A DNA stretch of 64,000 bases, from assembly GCA_040112665.1 (NCBI GenBank), contig CP157796.1, positions 2,629,501-2,693,500 on the forward strand, read 5' to 3'. Of this stretch, positions 10,842 through 22,483 are shown one piece after another (position 1 is the first letter of the stretch; the number at the start of each line of letters is the position of its first letter). A model generated the notes under the pieces. It was not told the origin of the DNA, did not search any database, and saw only the letters and a program-made list of their open reading frames with translations. A program made the position numbers and the translations under genes. This DNA comes from Oceanicaulis sp. (GTDB lineage Bacteria > Pseudomonadota > Alphaproteobacteria > Caulobacterales > Maricaulaceae).

Positions 10842-11624
10842 ATGCGGGCCGGCGACGTCCTTCTCATCGCGATCATCGCGGCGAGCGTCGCCGGCGTCGC
10901 GGCCGACGCGGCGAGCTCAGGCGCGCTCGGCGGCTGGCTGTCTGCGAACCTGTCGGCGATCGGGCTGACCGCCGGCCGGGTGATCGGCTGGATCGGCCTA
11001 GTCCTTTCACCGCTCATCCTGCTGCCGCTCGCCGCCGCGCTCTGGGGCCGTTTCGCCGGCCTGCCCGATCCGGTCGCCGGTTTCCTCAGCGCCGGTGCGA
11101 AGACGATCGACGCGATCTCGATCACCGTCGCCGACGCGGTCCGCTGGGCCGGGCTGGCGCTGGTCCTGATCACTGCCATCATCGTGATCCAGCGCTACGT
11201 GTTCGGCGTCTCGATCACGGTGCTGCAGGAGAGCGTGATCTATCTGCACTCGATCCTATTCCTCCTGTCGAGCGCGGCCGCGCTTCTGACCGGCGGGCAT
11301 GTGCGGGTCGACATCCTCTATTCCAAACTCAAGGCGCGCGGGCGGGCCTGGACCGATCTGTTCGGCACGTATCTGGCGCTCATTCCGATGAGCTGGCTGA
11401 TCCTAGAGACCTCGCGTTCCTATGTCGGCGGGGCCTGGCGCATTCTCGAGCGCTCGCGGGAGAGCGACGGCCTGCCTCTGGTCTTCCTTCTGAAGACCGC
11501 GATCCCGCTGTTTGCGGTGATGATGATCCTTCAGGGCCTGTCCATGGCCGCCCGCGCCGCTCTCACCCTGTCGGGCCGGCAGGCCCCCGCGACCGGTGAG
11601 AACGCCGGCGATAAAGAACTCTAG
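10842..11624 (+). CDS. TRAP transporter small permease (DctQ family), N-terminally extended
   Basis: 260 residues, longer than the usual 160-190 for DctQ. The DctQ core (four helices, with QRYVFGVSITVLQESVIYLHSILFLLSSAAALLTGGHVRVDI) begins near residue 95. The first ~90 residues add two hydrophobic helices. Such extended small subunits occur with TakP-type systems. It pairs with the large permease in the inner membrane and receives substrate from the upstream binding protein; 3 nt separate it from the upstream gene. Confidence 0.85.
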   Translation: MRAGDVLLIAIIAASVAGVAADAASSGALGGWLSANLSAIGLTAGRVIGWIGLVLSPLILLPLAAALWGRFAGLPDPVAGFLSAGAKTIDAISITVADAVRWAGLALVLITAIIVIQRYVFGVSITVLQESVIYLHSILFLLSSAAALLTGGHVRVDILYSKLKARGRAWTDLFGTYLALIPMSWLILETSRSYVGGAWRILERSRESDGLPLVFLLKTAIPLFAVMMILQGLSMAARAALTLSGRQAPATGENAGDKEL

Positions 11625-11635
11625 GGGGGGCGGGC

Positions 11636-13210
11636 GTGGCGCTGTTTCTGGAAATCCTGCCCTTCCTGATGTTCATCGCGGCGTTCGCTGCGCTGCTGCG
11701 CGGTTATCCGGTCGCGTTCAGCCTGGCCGGCGTAGGCATCGCCTTCGCGCTTCTGGGCCTGGCGCTCGACATCTTCGACCCGCTGCATCTGCGCGCCTTC
11801 CCGCAGCGCATCTACGGCAACATCATGGAGATGGACAAATCCATCCTCGTGGCGGTGCCGCTCTTCGTCTTCATGGGCGTCATGCTGGAAAAATCCCGCA
11901 TCGCCGAGGAACTCCTCGAAGCGATGGGCGCGCTGTTCGGCACGATGCGGGGCGGGCTCGGCATTTCAGTCGTGGTGGTCGGCGCCCTGCTCGCCGCCTC
12001 GACCGGCATCGTCGGGGCCACGATCGTGACGATGGGGCTCCTCTCGCTGCCGACCATGCTCAAGCGGGGCTACGATCCCGCGCTCGCCTCGGGCTCGATC
12101 GCCGCGGCCGGCACGCTGGGGCAGATCATCCCGCCCTCGATCGTTCTGGTCCTGCTGGGCGATCAGCTGAGCTCGGCCTACGCCGAGGCGCAACGCGCCC
12201 AGGGCATATTCTCACCCGACATCGTCTCGGTCGGCGATCTGTTCGCCGGCGCGCTGATCCCCGGCCTGATCCTCGTGCTGATCTATGTCGGCTATCAGGT
12301 CGGGACCGCGATCCTCAGACCCTCCGCCGCGCCGGCCATCCCGCGCGAGGAGCTGAAAGCGGACTGGGGCAAGATCCTCGCCGCGCTCGTCCCGCCGCTG
12401 GTGCTGATCATCGCCGTGCTCGGCTCGATCCTGGGCGGGCTCGCCACGCCCACAGAAGCCGCCGGCGTCGGCGCGGTCGGCGCGACCCTGCTCGCTGGCT
12501 TCCGCAACGCCGGGGTGAAGACCAATCCGGTGCGGGGCAGGATCGTCGTGGGGGTTTCGGCGGCCGCCCTGCTCTGCCTGATCGCCACGCCGCTGATCTT
12601 CGATCTCAGGTCCGGCGCGTCGGGAACCGGGCTCGTCATCGCCTACGCGCTCGCCGCAATCGCCGCGGCCGGAGGCGTCTGGGCGCTGGTGCGGCTGTTC
12701 CGCTCCGGCGTTCTGGACGCGGTGATGAAGGCGACCGCGCAGATCAGCGCCATGGTGTTCGTGATCCTGATCGGCGCGAGCCTCTTCGCGTTGGTCTTCC
12801 GCGAGCTCGGCGGGGACGAGAGCGTCCGCCATGCGCTCGAAGCCGTGCCCGGCGGCGTGTTCGGTGCGCTCGCGGTGGTCATGCTGGTGATGTTCCTTCT
12901 GGGCTTCTTCCTCGATTTCATCGAGATCACCTTCGTGGTGGTCCCGATCGTCGCGCCGATCCTTCTGATGATGGGGGTCGATCCCGTCTGGCTCGGCGTT
13001 CTGATGGCGCTCAACCTTCAGACCAGCTTCCTGACCCCGCCCTTCGGCTTCGCGCTGTTCTATCTCCGGGGCGTCGCGCCCAAAGAGGTGAAGACAGGGG
13101 CGATCTATCGCGGCGCTGCGCCTTTCGTCATCATACAGCTTCTGATGATCGCCGCCGTCGCCGCCCTGCCCTGGCTCGCCACGGCCCTGCCGAACGCACT
13201 CTATGACTGA
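11636..13210 (+). CDS. TRAP transporter large permease (DctM family)
   Basis: 524 residues, longer than the typical ~430, with an additional hydrophobic stretch around residues 300-350. DctM features include a transport core with ASTGIVGATIVTMGLLSLPTML and GTLGQIIPPSIVLVLLGDQ. The C-terminal ETS-like FLLGFFLDFIEITFVVVPIVAPIL and NLQTSFLTPPFGFALFYLRG are classic DctM segments. The start is a GTG at 11636 preceded by a G-rich ribosome-binding region. It drives sodium-coupled uptake together with DctQ and the binding protein, and overlaps the next gene by 8 nt. Confidence 0.9.
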   Translation: MALFLEILPFLMFIAAFAALLRGYPVAFSLAGVGIAFALLGLALDIFDPLHLRAFPQRIYGNIMEMDKSILVAVPLFVFMGVMLEKSRIAEELLEAMGALFGTMRGGLGISVVVVGALLAASTGIVGATIVTMGLLSLPTMLKRGYDPALASGSIAAAGTLGQIIPPSIVLVLLGDQLSSAYAEAQRAQGIFSPDIVSVGDLFAGALIPGLILVLIYVGYQVGTAILRPSAAPAIPREELKADWGKILAALVPPLVLIIAVLGSILGGLATPTEAAGVGAVGATLLAGFRNAGVKTNPVRGRIVVGVSAAALLCLIATPLIFDLRSGASGTGLVIAYALAAIAAAGGVWALVRLFRSGVLDAVMKATAQISAMVFVILIGASLFALVFRELGGDESVRHALEAVPGGVFGALAVVMLVMFLLGFFLDFIEITFVVVPIVAPILLMMGVDPVWLGVLMALNLQTSFLTPPFGFALFYLRGVAPKEVKTGAIYRGAAPFVIIQLLMIAAVAALPWLATALPNALYD

Positions 13211-14318
13211 CAACGCCCGCCGACTGTCGCTTCAGAGGACCTTCATCGCAGCGCTCGCTCTGCTGCTGACGGGCGTCTTCCTGTGGATGATCAAGGCTTT
13301 CCTGAGCGCGCTCTTCCTCGCGGCGGTGCTCGCGATCTTCGTCTTCCCGATGCAGCTTTTCTTTTCAAAGCTCTTCGGCGGACGCGACAAGCTCGCGGCG
13401 AGCATGGTGCTGATCGTCACGCTGTTCCTGGTGCTGCTGCCGCTTCTGGCGATCCTCGCGCTGGTCGCCGAACAGGCGGTCGATGTCGGCCAGACGGTGA
13501 TCCCCTGGGTGCAGGAGCAGATCCGCGCGTTCCGGGCCGAAGGCTTCGCGGGCCTTCCTGACTGGGTCCCCTTCCGCGACGCGCTGGCCCCCTATCAGGA
13601 GCAGATGGCCGCCCGGCTCGGCGAAGCGGTCTCCGGGCTCGGCGGCATTCTGGTGGGCGGCGTGCGGCGGGCGACGGGCGGCGCGCTGAGCTTCTTCCTC
13701 AACGTCGTCATCCTGCTTTTCGCACTGTTCTACCTTCTGACCTCGGGCCCGCGGGCGCTGAAATACGCCCTGGCGCTTCTGCCCATGCAGCCCGACGACC
13801 GCGACCTTCTGGCCGAGCGCACGCTCTCCACGATCCGGGCGACGGTGAAAGGCACCTTCGTCATCGCCATCATCCAGGGCGCGCTCACCGGCGGCGCGCT
13901 GGCCGTGGCCGGCGTGCCGGGCGCAGCCTTCTGGGGCGCGATCGCAGGTGTGCTGTCGGTCATTCCGGGCGTCGGCCCGCCGCTCGTCTGGCTTCCCGCC
14001 TCGATCTGGCTCTGGGTGAACGGCGAGCAGGTGCCCGCTGTCGCGCTCTTCGCCTGGGGCGCGGCGGTGGTGGGCGTCGTCGACAATCTGCTGCGCCCGG
14101 TTCTGGTGGGTCAGGACGCGAAGATGAGCGACCTGATGGTGCTGCTCTCCACGCTGGGGGGTCTCACCCTGTTCGGCGCGGTGGGCATCATCGTCGGCCC
14201 GGTGATCGCCGCGCTCTTCACCTCGGCCTGGTATATCTACGCGGAAAGCTTCAAGGGCCTGCTCGCGCCCAGCGAGCCGATCCCCCATCGCGGCGATGAC
14301 GAGGACGAAAAGGGCTAG
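13203..14318 (+). CDS. AI-2E/PerM family transporter
   Basis: 371 residues with about eight transmembrane helices. The C-terminal half has GAFWGAIAGVLSVIPGVGPPLVWLP and DNLLRPVLVGQDAKMSDLMVLLSTLGGL, which define the AI-2E transporter (TqsA/PerM/YdiK) family. Members include quorum-signal exporters and Na+/H+ antiporters; the substrate here is unknown. It overlaps the TRAP large permease by 8 nt and so is probably cotranscribed. Its stop shares a CTAG tetranucleotide with the stop of the opposing peptidase gene. Confidence 0.85.
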   Translation: MTDNARRLSLQRTFIAALALLLTGVFLWMIKAFLSALFLAAVLAIFVFPMQLFFSKLFGGRDKLAASMVLIVTLFLVLLPLLAILALVAEQAVDVGQTVIPWVQEQIRAFRAEGFAGLPDWVPFRDALAPYQEQMAARLGEAVSGLGGILVGGVRRATGGALSFFLNVVILLFALFYLLTSGPRALKYALALLPMQPDDRDLLAERTLSTIRATVKGTFVIAIIQGALTGGALAVAGVPGAAFWGAIAGVLSVIPGVGPPLVWLPASIWLWVNGEQVPAVALFAWGAAVVGVVDNLLRPVLVGQDAKMSDLMVLLSTLGGLTLFGAVGIIVGPVIAALFTSAWYIYAESFKGLLAPSEPIPHRGDDEDEKG

Positions 14319-15304
14319 GCGGTGGCCAGAGGCGGCGCGGCGCCGGCGTAGGCGCGCAGGGCGTCGATCCGCTTTTCGATCGGCGGATGGGTCATGAACA
14401 GGCCCATGAATCCTGCGCTGTCGTCATGCAGGAACATCTGTCTGAGTTCGCGCGGCGCGTCCTTCACCGCGCTACGGCCGGAAACCTTTTCGAGCGCGGA
14501 GATCATCGTTTCGGGGTTTTTGGTGAGTTCGACCGCGCCGGCGTCGGCCATGTATTCGCGAGAGCGCGACATGGCGAAGCGGATGACGATCGCCAGCACC
14601 CAGCTCAGCGCGACGATCCCGAGCGCGATCAGCAGGATCACGCCCGCATTGCCCGACTTGCCCCGGCGCGCCCCGCCGAGCCGGGCGGCCGAACCTCGCA
14701 GCACGCCGCGCGTGAGGATCTCGCCGACGAACGAGATGATGCCGACGAAGATCACCGCGATCACCAGAAGCCGGACGTCGCGGTTTCGCACATGGCTGAG
14801 CTCATGGGCGAGGACCGCTTCGAGCTCGGCGTCGTCGAGCGTGTCGATAAGCCCGCGCGTGACCGTGATCGCCGCGCTCTTCTCGCTGAGCCCGGACGCA
14901 TAGGCGTTCAGCGCGCCGCTTTCGATGATCCTGAGCGAAGGCATGGTCAGCCCGCGCGAAATGCAAAGATTTTCAAGGAGGTTGTAGAGCCGCGGTTCGG
15001 CTTCGCGCTCGACCCGGCGGGCGCCGGCGGCGCGGTCGATGATCGCCTGGTGCCAGAACCAGGCGGCGAGAAACCAGACGAAAGCTGCGGCGACCGCAAA
15101 AGGCGCGGCCTGCATCGTATAGCTGAGCGCCAGCCGGTGCTGATCGGCGAGCGCGAACCTCCCGCCTTCGAGCGCGCCATACCCGATGAGCAGCAGGATG
15201 ACCGCATAGGTCAGCGCCAGCAAAAGCACTGGAAACCCCGCCATCAGGGCGAGGCTCTTGAGATTATTGTTCCAGATATGGGTGCGCAGACCGATCGCGG
15301 TCAT
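14315..15304 (-). CDS. M48 family membrane zinc metallopeptidase (HtpX-like)
   Basis: 329 residues. Two N-terminal transmembrane helices (about 18-40, 65-85) precede an M48 catalytic domain. The zinc motif is HELSH in EAVLAHELSHVRNRD, and the third ligand is likely the Glu in SREYMADAGAV. Two further helices lie near residues 175-240. HtpX-like proteases degrade misfolded inner-membrane proteins. It lies directly downstream of lemA on the same strand, a common lemA-htpX pairing, with a palindromic repeat between. It ends in a 4-nt stop overlap with the PerM-type gene. Confidence 0.9.
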   Translation of the reverse strand: MTAIGLRTHIWNNNLKSLALMAGFPVLLLALTYAVILLLIGYGALEGGRFALADQHRLALSYTMQAAPFAVAAAFVWFLAAWFWHQAIIDRAAGARRVEREAEPRLYNLLENLCISRGLTMPSLRIIESGALNAYASGLSEKSAAITVTRGLIDTLDDAELEAVLAHELSHVRNRDVRLLVIAVIFVGIISFVGEILTRGVLRGSAARLGGARRGKSGNAGVILLIALGIVALSWVLAIVIRFAMSRSREYMADAGAVELTKNPETMISALEKVSGRSAVKDAPRELRQMFLHDDSAGFMGLFMTHPPIEKRIDALRAYAGAAPPLATA

Positions 15305-15344
15305 GCGCCCGCTCCGAGACGGCTGGCGCGCGCCGAGGCGCCCC

Positions 15345-15366
15345 TCCCTCCCCCTCGGGGGAGGGA
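15345..15366. repeat. Intergenic palindrome, short copy of the C-rich repeat family
   Basis: TCCCTCCCCC-TC-GGGGGAGGGA: a perfect 10-bp stem with a 2-nt loop in the gap between lemA and the htpX-like gene. The arm sequence matches the hairpins that end the longer elements at 30534, 38587 and 43008, so this appears to be a solitary arm pair of that family. It could weaken readthrough from lemA into the peptidase gene. Confidence 0.6.
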
Positions 15367-15392
15367 AAAGGCCGGCGTGCGCTTCATCGGCC

Positions 15393-15950
15393 CTAGAACT
15401 TCACCTGCGGGCCGGCGTCGACGCGGGCGCGTTCGGACGCGGCCACCTCGAAGAACTCCTCGGACTTGAAGCCGAAGGAGTTCGCCAGCACCACGGCGGG
15501 AAACTGCTCGATCGCGGTGTTGTACTCGGCCACCGCGTTGTTGAAGAAGCGCCGGGCCGCGGCGATCTTGTTCTCGAGATCGGCGAGCTCGTTCTGCAGC
15601 GACAGGAAGTTCTGGTTCGCCTTGAGGTCGGGATAGGCTTCGGACAGCGCGAAGAGCTGGCGCAGCGCGCCCGACAGCATGTTCTCGGCCTGGGCGAGCT
15701 CCTTGGTGGAGCCTGCGTCGACCGCCTGCTGGCGCGCCTGAACGACGCGTTCGAGCGTCTCTTTCTCGTGGCTGGCGTAGCCCTTCACCGTCTCCACCAG
15801 GTTCGGCACCAGGTCGTGACGCTGTTTCAGCTGCACGTCGATGTCGCCCCAGGCCTGGCGCGTGGTCTGCCTGAGCGCGACGAGCCGGTTGTAGATGAGG
15901 ACGACGACGAGGCCGACCAGCACGATCAGGCCCAGAATGATCAGTTCCAT
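15393..15950 (-). CDS. lemA: LemA family protein
   Basis: 185 residues. A single N-terminal membrane anchor (ELIILGLIVLVGLVVVLIYNRLVAL) is followed by a helical domain with the family motif QAWGDIDVQLKQRHDLVPNLVETVKGYASHE. The C-terminal RRFFNNAVAEYNTAIEQFPAVVLANSFGF is equally typical. The start at 15950 has GGAG 5 nt upstream; the frame upstream of this is not conserved. The role of LemA proteins is unclear, but they are repeatedly linked to HtpX-like peptidases as here, which suggests a shared function in envelope quality control (inference). Confidence 0.9.
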   Translation of the reverse strand: MELIILGLIVLVGLVVVLIYNRLVALRQTTRQAWGDIDVQLKQRHDLVPNLVETVKGYASHEKETLERVVQARQQAVDAGSTKELAQAENMLSGALRQLFALSEAYPDLKANQNFLSLQNELADLENKIAAARRFFNNAVAEYNTAIEQFPAVVLANSFGFKSEEFFEVAASERARVDAGPQVKF

Positions 15951-16060
15951 ACGCTCCGCTCCCGCTCGGGCGCGCCGCGCCCCGTGTTCCGTCCCTACCG
16001 CTTTACCCCAGCTTCGCTCCGCTCGCCAACGCGCAGCGTCGGAGTTTGCTTGATCAGACC

Positions 16061-18301
<2,241 letters not shown>

Positions 18302-18427
18302 GACGCCGCCCGTGCCGCTTTCGTGATTCGTTCAGCGCTCAGTATAGGCGGTCGCACGCCGCCCCGTCGCCAGCGGCTGCAGGGGTTTTGCACAGGCGGA
18401 TGAAGCGGTGGGGTGCGGAGCGCCGCC

Positions 18428-19156
18428 CTATAGCAGCCCCGCCGCCTCCAGCCGCTCGATCATTCTGGCGCGGGCGTCCGGCAGGCGCTTGTCGGCGGGC
18501 CAGAGGACGCGGCGGTCGATGAAATGGGCGGTGAGCTTCAGGCCTGCGGCGACCGCGCCGGGCTCCACCGCGCCCGAGCCGACGAGAAAGCCGGGAAGCG
18601 CCAGCATCTTGTCGTGGTAGGGTTTGCCGGCCTCGGCGCTGACCGCCCGGCCTGATTTCGGGCTGACATAGACGAGGTCGTGGGTCTGGCCCGTCGCTGC
18701 GCAGCGCCGGAAATCGACGCCGTAGCCCAGGTCCGCCAGCAGACCCGCCTCCCACCGCACATAGAGCGCCGGCCAGAGTTCGGGATCGTCGAGGGCGGAG
18801 ATCAGCACTTCAAAGGCTTCGGCGACGGCCGGATGGGCTTCGCGCTCGGGCAGGCAGAGCGAAGCCATGGCGCAGGCGGCGTTGAGGCCCGACAGCGCGA
18901 GCGGATCTTCCATCAGGTGACCAGCGGAGAGGTCTTCGGCCTCGACCTGAAAGCTTCCCAGATGATCTTCGAGCCGGGCGCGCCAGACCGCCCTCACCCG
19001 GTTTCCTGGCTGCAAAACGGGCCGGAGTGCACGCGACCGCCCGCCGCGGACCAGGCCTGCGTGCCGGCCCTGGTCGGAGGTGAGAAGCTCGACGACCGCG
19101 CTCGTCTCACCGTGCGGGCGCACGGCGAGGATCCGGCCTGAGCCCGACCACTCCAT
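18428..19156 (-). CDS. recO: DNA repair protein RecO
   Basis: 242 residues. N-terminal OB-fold (SGSGRILAVRPHGETSAVVELLTSDQGRHAGLVRGGRSRALRP) followed by a helical domain with the LGYGVDFRRCAATG segment of alphaproteobacterial RecO. RecO loads RecA at gaps together with RecR. Its ATG overlaps the last base of the era stop codon by 1 nt, so it is the penultimate gene of the long minus-strand cluster. parC follows after a 126-nt gap. Confidence 0.88.
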   Translation of the reverse strand: MEWSGSGRILAVRPHGETSAVVELLTSDQGRHAGLVRGGRSRALRPVLQPGNRVRAVWRARLEDHLGSFQVEAEDLSAGHLMEDPLALSGLNAACAMASLCLPEREAHPAVAEAFEVLISALDDPELWPALYVRWEAGLLADLGYGVDFRRCAATGQTHDLVYVSPKSGRAVSAEAGKPYHDKMLALPGFLVGSGAVEPGAVAAGLKLTAHFIDRRVLWPADKRLPDARARMIERLEAAGLL

Positions 19157-20073
19157 CAGGCGTCGAAATCAAGTCCGAGCGGGGCGTAGCGCGCCCGCTC
19201 CTCGCCCCAGTTCGGGCGCACCTTCACGAACAGGAAAAGGTGAACCTTGCGGTCGAGGAGCGCCTCGATGTCGGTGCGCGCCGCTGTCGAGATCCACTTC
19301 ACCGTCTGCCCGCCCTTGCCCAGGATGATCGGCTTGTGGCCCTCGCGCTCGACATAAATCGTCTGCTCGATCCGCACGTCGCCGCCCTTGAGCTCCTTGA
19401 AGCTGTCGGTCTCGACATGAAGGCCGTAGGGCAGTTCGTCATGGACGCGGAGATAGAGCTTTTCGCGGGTGATCTCAGCGGCCAGCAGGCGCTCGGACAG
19501 GTCCGCGATCTGGTCTTCGGGGTAAAGCCAGTGGCTTTCGGGCATCGCCTTGCCGAGGAAAGTCGCAAGGTCTTCGATGCGGTCGCCGTTGCTCGCGCTG
19601 ATCATGAAGACGTCGCTATAAACCCCTGTTTCATAGAGACTTTGGGACAAAGCGAGAAGCTGGTCGCGCTTGACGAGATCGATCTTGTTCAAAACGAGTA
19701 CGGCCTTGAACTCATGCGTGCGCAAGCCCTCGATCACACGCTCGACATCCTCCACCGTGCGGCCTTGGCCTTTCAGCTGAGCGGCCGCATCGACGACATG
19801 GACGATCGCGTCCGCATCGGTCGCGCCTTCCCAGGCGGCGGCGACCATGGCCCGGTCGAGCCGGCGGCGCGGGCTGAACACGCCGGGCGTGTCGACCAGC
19901 ACGATCTGCGCGCTGTCGCGCATCATCACGCCGCGCACGTTGAAGCGCGTGGTCTGAACCTTCGGCGTGACGATCGAGACCTTGCGGCCGACGAGCGCGT
20001 TCACCAGCGTGGATTTTCCGGCGTTCGGCGCGCCGACGACGGCGACGAAGCCGGCGCGTGTGGGCTCAGCCAT
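19156..20073 (-). CDS. era: GTPase Era
   Basis: 305 residues. G-motifs are visible: G1 GAPNAGKST, G3 DTPGVFSP, G4 NKIDLV. A C-terminal KH RNA-binding domain contains YVEREGHKPIILGKGGQTVKWI with the GxxG loop. Era binds the 3' end of 16S rRNA during small-subunit maturation at the membrane/cytoplasm. The start [14 protein letters not shown] at 20073 is the natural one; the open frame further upstream lies antiphase inside rnc. Its first 8 nt overlap rnc, the classic rnc-era pair. Confidence 0.94.
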   Translation of the reverse strand: MAEPTRAGFVAVVGAPNAGKSTLVNALVGRKVSIVTPKVQTTRFNVRGVMMRDSAQIVLVDTPGVFSPRRRLDRAMVAAAWEGATDADAIVHVVDAAAQLKGQGRTVEDVERVIEGLRTHEFKAVLVLNKIDLVKRDQLLALSQSLYETGVYSDVFMISASNGDRIEDLATFLGKAMPESHWLYPEDQIADLSERLLAAEITREKLYLRVHDELPYGLHVETDSFKELKGGDVRIEQTIYVEREGHKPIILGKGGQTVKWISTAARTDIEALLDRKVHLFLFVKVRPNWGEERARYAPLGLDFDA

Positions 20074-20752
20074 GAGCCTTCTCCCGTTTGAGCAGCGCGT
20101 CTGCGGCCGCGCGCTGAGCGGCCTGTTTCGATCCGCCCTCGCCGCGCATCGGCGAAAGCCCCTCGACCCGGACCTCGACCTCGAACACGGGCCGGTGATC
20201 GGGGCCTTTCTGGCCGAGCGTCTCGTATTGCGGAACGCCGAGCCCCTGGGCTGCGGCCCATTCCTGAAGCGCGGACTTCGCATCTTTCGGGCGCTTGCGC
20301 AGCCCCTCGATCTCATCGGCCCAGTAGGTGTCGAAGAAGGCGCGCGCAGCTTCAAGCCCGCCGTCCAGGAACAGCGCCCCGATCACAGCCTCGCAGGCGT
20401 CGGCGAGGATCGAGGGCTTCTCCCGGCCGCCGAGGCGCTCCTCAGCCGGGCTCAGACGGATCGCCTCGCCCAGGCCGCAGCGCCGGGCGGCGCGCGCGCA
20501 GGCGTCCTTGTTGACGATCGCGTTGAGCCGATGAGCGAGACCGCCCTCGTCCACGCCCTCGAAGGTCGCAAACAGGGTTTCGGCCGCCATCAGGCCGAGC
20601 ACCCGGTCGCCGAGAAATTCCAGGCGCTCGTTGCTGGCCGAGCGCGAGCGACCGTCCCCGTGCGAGGCGTGGGTGAGCGCGCGCTCGAGCAAAGCGCGGT
20701 CCTCGAACCGGTGGTCGATCCGCTTTTCGAACAGGGCCAAACGATCGCTCAT
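20066..20752 (-). CDS. rnc: Ribonuclease III
   Basis: 228 residues. The catalytic signature [13 protein letters not shown] is near residues 40-52, the second acidic cluster is in [20 protein letters not shown], and a C-terminal double-stranded RNA-binding domain spans about residues 155-225 ([48 protein letters not shown]). It processes rRNA precursors and structured mRNAs. It overlaps acpS (4 nt) and era (8 nt). The signal peptidase gene lepB, usually found next to rnc in related genomes, is not here. Confidence 0.94.
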   Translation of the reverse strand: MSDRLALFEKRIDHRFEDRALLERALTHASHGDGRSRSASNERLEFLGDRVLGLMAAETLFATFEGVDEGGLAHRLNAIVNKDACARAARRCGLGEAIRLSPAEERLGGREKPSILADACEAVIGALFLDGGLEAARAFFDTYWADEIEGLRKRPKDAKSALQEWAAAQGLGVPQYETLGQKGPDHRPVFEVEVRVEGLSPMRGEGGSKQAAQRAAADALLKREKAHG

Positions 20753-21150
20753 GACGGGTCGAGCGCCTCGATCACGACGAAGGCTTGCGCCCAGGGATGA
20801 TCATCGGTCAGCGTGACATGGATGCGCGTCTGAAGCGGCGCAGGCGCGAGTTCGGCGAGCCGTTCGGCCGCAGCGCCGGTGAGCTTCAGCGTCGGCTTGC
20901 CGCCGCGCAGATTGATCACTTCCATCTGTTTCCACGTCACGCCGCGATAGATGCCGGTGCCGAGCGCCTTGGCGCAGGCTTCCTTGGCCGCGAAGCGCTT
21001 GGCGTAGGTGTCCACGCTGCGGCGGCGGGACTCCGCCTTGGCGCGCTCGCCCTCGGTGAAGACGCGATTGAGGAAGCGGTCCCCGAAGCGTTCGACGGAC
21101 CGTTCGATGCGCCGGATATCGATGAGATCGCTGCCGATTCCGACGATCAC
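20749..21150 (-). CDS. acpS: Holo-[acyl-carrier-protein] synthase
   Basis: 133 residues. The N-terminal [13 protein letters not shown] (Mg/CoA-binding Asp) and the [15 protein letters not shown] motif are diagnostic of AcpS. It transfers 4'-phosphopantetheine from CoA to apo-ACP in fatty-acid synthesis. It overlaps pdxJ and rnc by 4 nt at each side (ATGA junctions), which points to tight translational coupling. Confidence 0.93.
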   Translation of the reverse strand: MIVGIGSDLIDIRRIERSVERFGDRFLNRVFTEGERAKAESRRRSVDTYAKRFAAKEACAKALGTGIYRGVTWKQMEVINLRGGKPTLKLTGAAAERLAELAPAPLQTRIHVTLTDDHPWAQAFVVIEALDPS

Positions 21151-21902
21151 GCCGCCGCCTCGCGCCGGGCTTCGGCGATCAGCTCGCGCATGCGCCTGAC
21201 CGCAGCGTCCAGCCCGATGAAGATCGCTTCGCCGATCAGGAAATGGCCGATATTGAGCTCGGCGATTTCGGGGATCGCCGCGATCGGCTTGACGTTCGCA
21301 AAGGTCAGCCCGTGACCGGCGTGCGGCTCGATCCCGCGCCTGCGCGCTTCGGCGGCGGCGGCCGCGATGCGCTCGATCTCCGCCCGCGCGCCCTCGACGT
21401 CGCCGGCGAAATCGAGCTCGGCGTAACGTCCGGTGTGAAGCTCCACCACCGGCGCGCCGAGCACTTCGGCGACGGCGATCTGGACCGGGTCGGGTTCGAT
21501 GAAGAGCGAAACGCGGCAGCCCGCATGCGCCAGGCGCTCGACCACCGGGCCGACCTCATTGTGAAGGCGCGCGACGTCGAGCCCGCCTTCGGTGGTCCGC
21601 TCCTCGCGCTTTTCAGGGACGAGGCAGGCCGCATGCGGGCCGAAGCGCTCGGCGATCGAAACCATTTCGTCGGTCGCGGCCATTTCGAGATTGATCGGCA
21701 GATCGCTCGCAGACCGGATCGCCTCGAGATCGGCGTCGCGGATGTGGCGTCGATCCTCGCGCAGATGCACGGTGAGCCCGTCCGCGCCGGCCTTCTTCGC
21801 CATCGCCGCAGCGCGCGCGGGATCGGGGTGCGCGCCGCCGCGCGCGTTCCGGATCGTCGCGACGTGGTCGATGTTCAGGCCGAGGCGGCAGTACTCCATC
21901 AC
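21147..21902 (-). CDS. pdxJ: Pyridoxine 5'-phosphate synthase
   Basis: 251 residues, a TIM barrel. Recognisable segments are [23 protein letters not shown] at the N-terminus, [13 protein letters not shown], and [12 protein letters not shown], with the C-terminal phosphate-binding [16 protein letters not shown]. PdxJ condenses 1-deoxyxylulose 5-phosphate with 3-amino-1-hydroxyacetone 1-phosphate in the DXP-dependent vitamin B6 route. Start and stop each overlap the neighbouring gene by 4 nt. Confidence 0.95.
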   Translation of the reverse strand: MMEYCRLGLNIDHVATIRNARGGAHPDPARAAAMAKKAGADGLTVHLREDRRHIRDADLEAIRSASDLPINLEMAATDEMVSIAERFGPHAACLVPEKREERTTEGGLDVARLHNEVGPVVERLAHAGCRVSLFIEPDPVQIAVAEVLGAPVVELHTGRYAELDFAGDVEGARAEIERIAAAAAEARRRGIEPHAGHGLTFANVKPIAAIPEIAELNIGHFLIGEAIFIGLDAAVRRMRELIAEARREAAA

Positions 21903-22483
21903 GCGAGCCCCCGGCTGCCGGGCTTCATCGCGGGGATGCGCTCGAGTTCAGGCGGCAGCTGGTCGGCCGGATAGGCGGGAAAGCTCACCGTGGCGAGCGC
22001 GACCAGCGGCGCGCCCACCTGCGCCTTGCCGCCGGAGCGGTCCACCAGGCAGCCTTCGGCGACGACCTTCGCGCCGGTCTTTTCGATCGCAGCGATGCAT
22101 TCGCGCGAGCTGAGCCCCGTCGTGACGATGTCCTCGATCACTAGCACCCGGTCCGAGGCGTTCAGTTCGAAGCCGCGGCGCAGGGCGAACTCGCCCTCCT
22201 CGCGCTCGACGAACAGGAAGGGCAGCTTCATCTGCCGGGCGGTCTCGTAGCCGGGAATGATCCCGCCGAGCGCCGGGCTGACGATGGCGGTGAAGGGTCC
22301 CAGCCCCGCCGCCTCGATCTTCTCAGCCAGCGCCTTGCACAGGCGCGCAGTCCGCTCGGCGTCGCGGAAGACGAGCGCCTTTTGCAGGAAGACCGGGCTT
22401 CTGAGGCCCGAAGACAGGATGAAATGGCCTTCGAGCAGGGCGCCTGCGTCCTTGAACTCTGCGAGCACGTCGTCGGCGGTCAT
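21899..22483 (-). CDS. pyrE: Orotate phosphoribosyltransferase
   Basis: 194 residues. The PRPP-binding motif [14 protein letters not shown] (type I phosphoribosyltransferase) and the [18 protein letters not shown]-terminal segment identify PyrE, which converts orotate and PRPP to OMP. Its place between rsh and pdxJ is unusual for a pyrimidine gene and ties UMP supply to the stringent-response operon. It overlaps rsh by 4 nt at its start and pdxJ by 4 nt at its end. Confidence 0.93.
   Translation of the reverse strand: MTADDVLAEFKDAGALLEGHFILSSGLRSPVFLQKALVFRDAERTARLCKALAEKIEAAGLGPFTAIVSPALGGIIPGYETARQMKLPFLFVEREEGEFALRRGFELNASDRVLVIEDIVTTGLSSRECIAAIEKTGAKVVAEGCLVDRSGGKAQVGAPLVALATVSFPAYPADQLPPELERIPAMKPGSRGLA

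Noticed and set aside
20066..21150. lepB gene between acpS and rnc
   Set aside because: acpS and rnc overlap by 4 nt, so no space exists for it.
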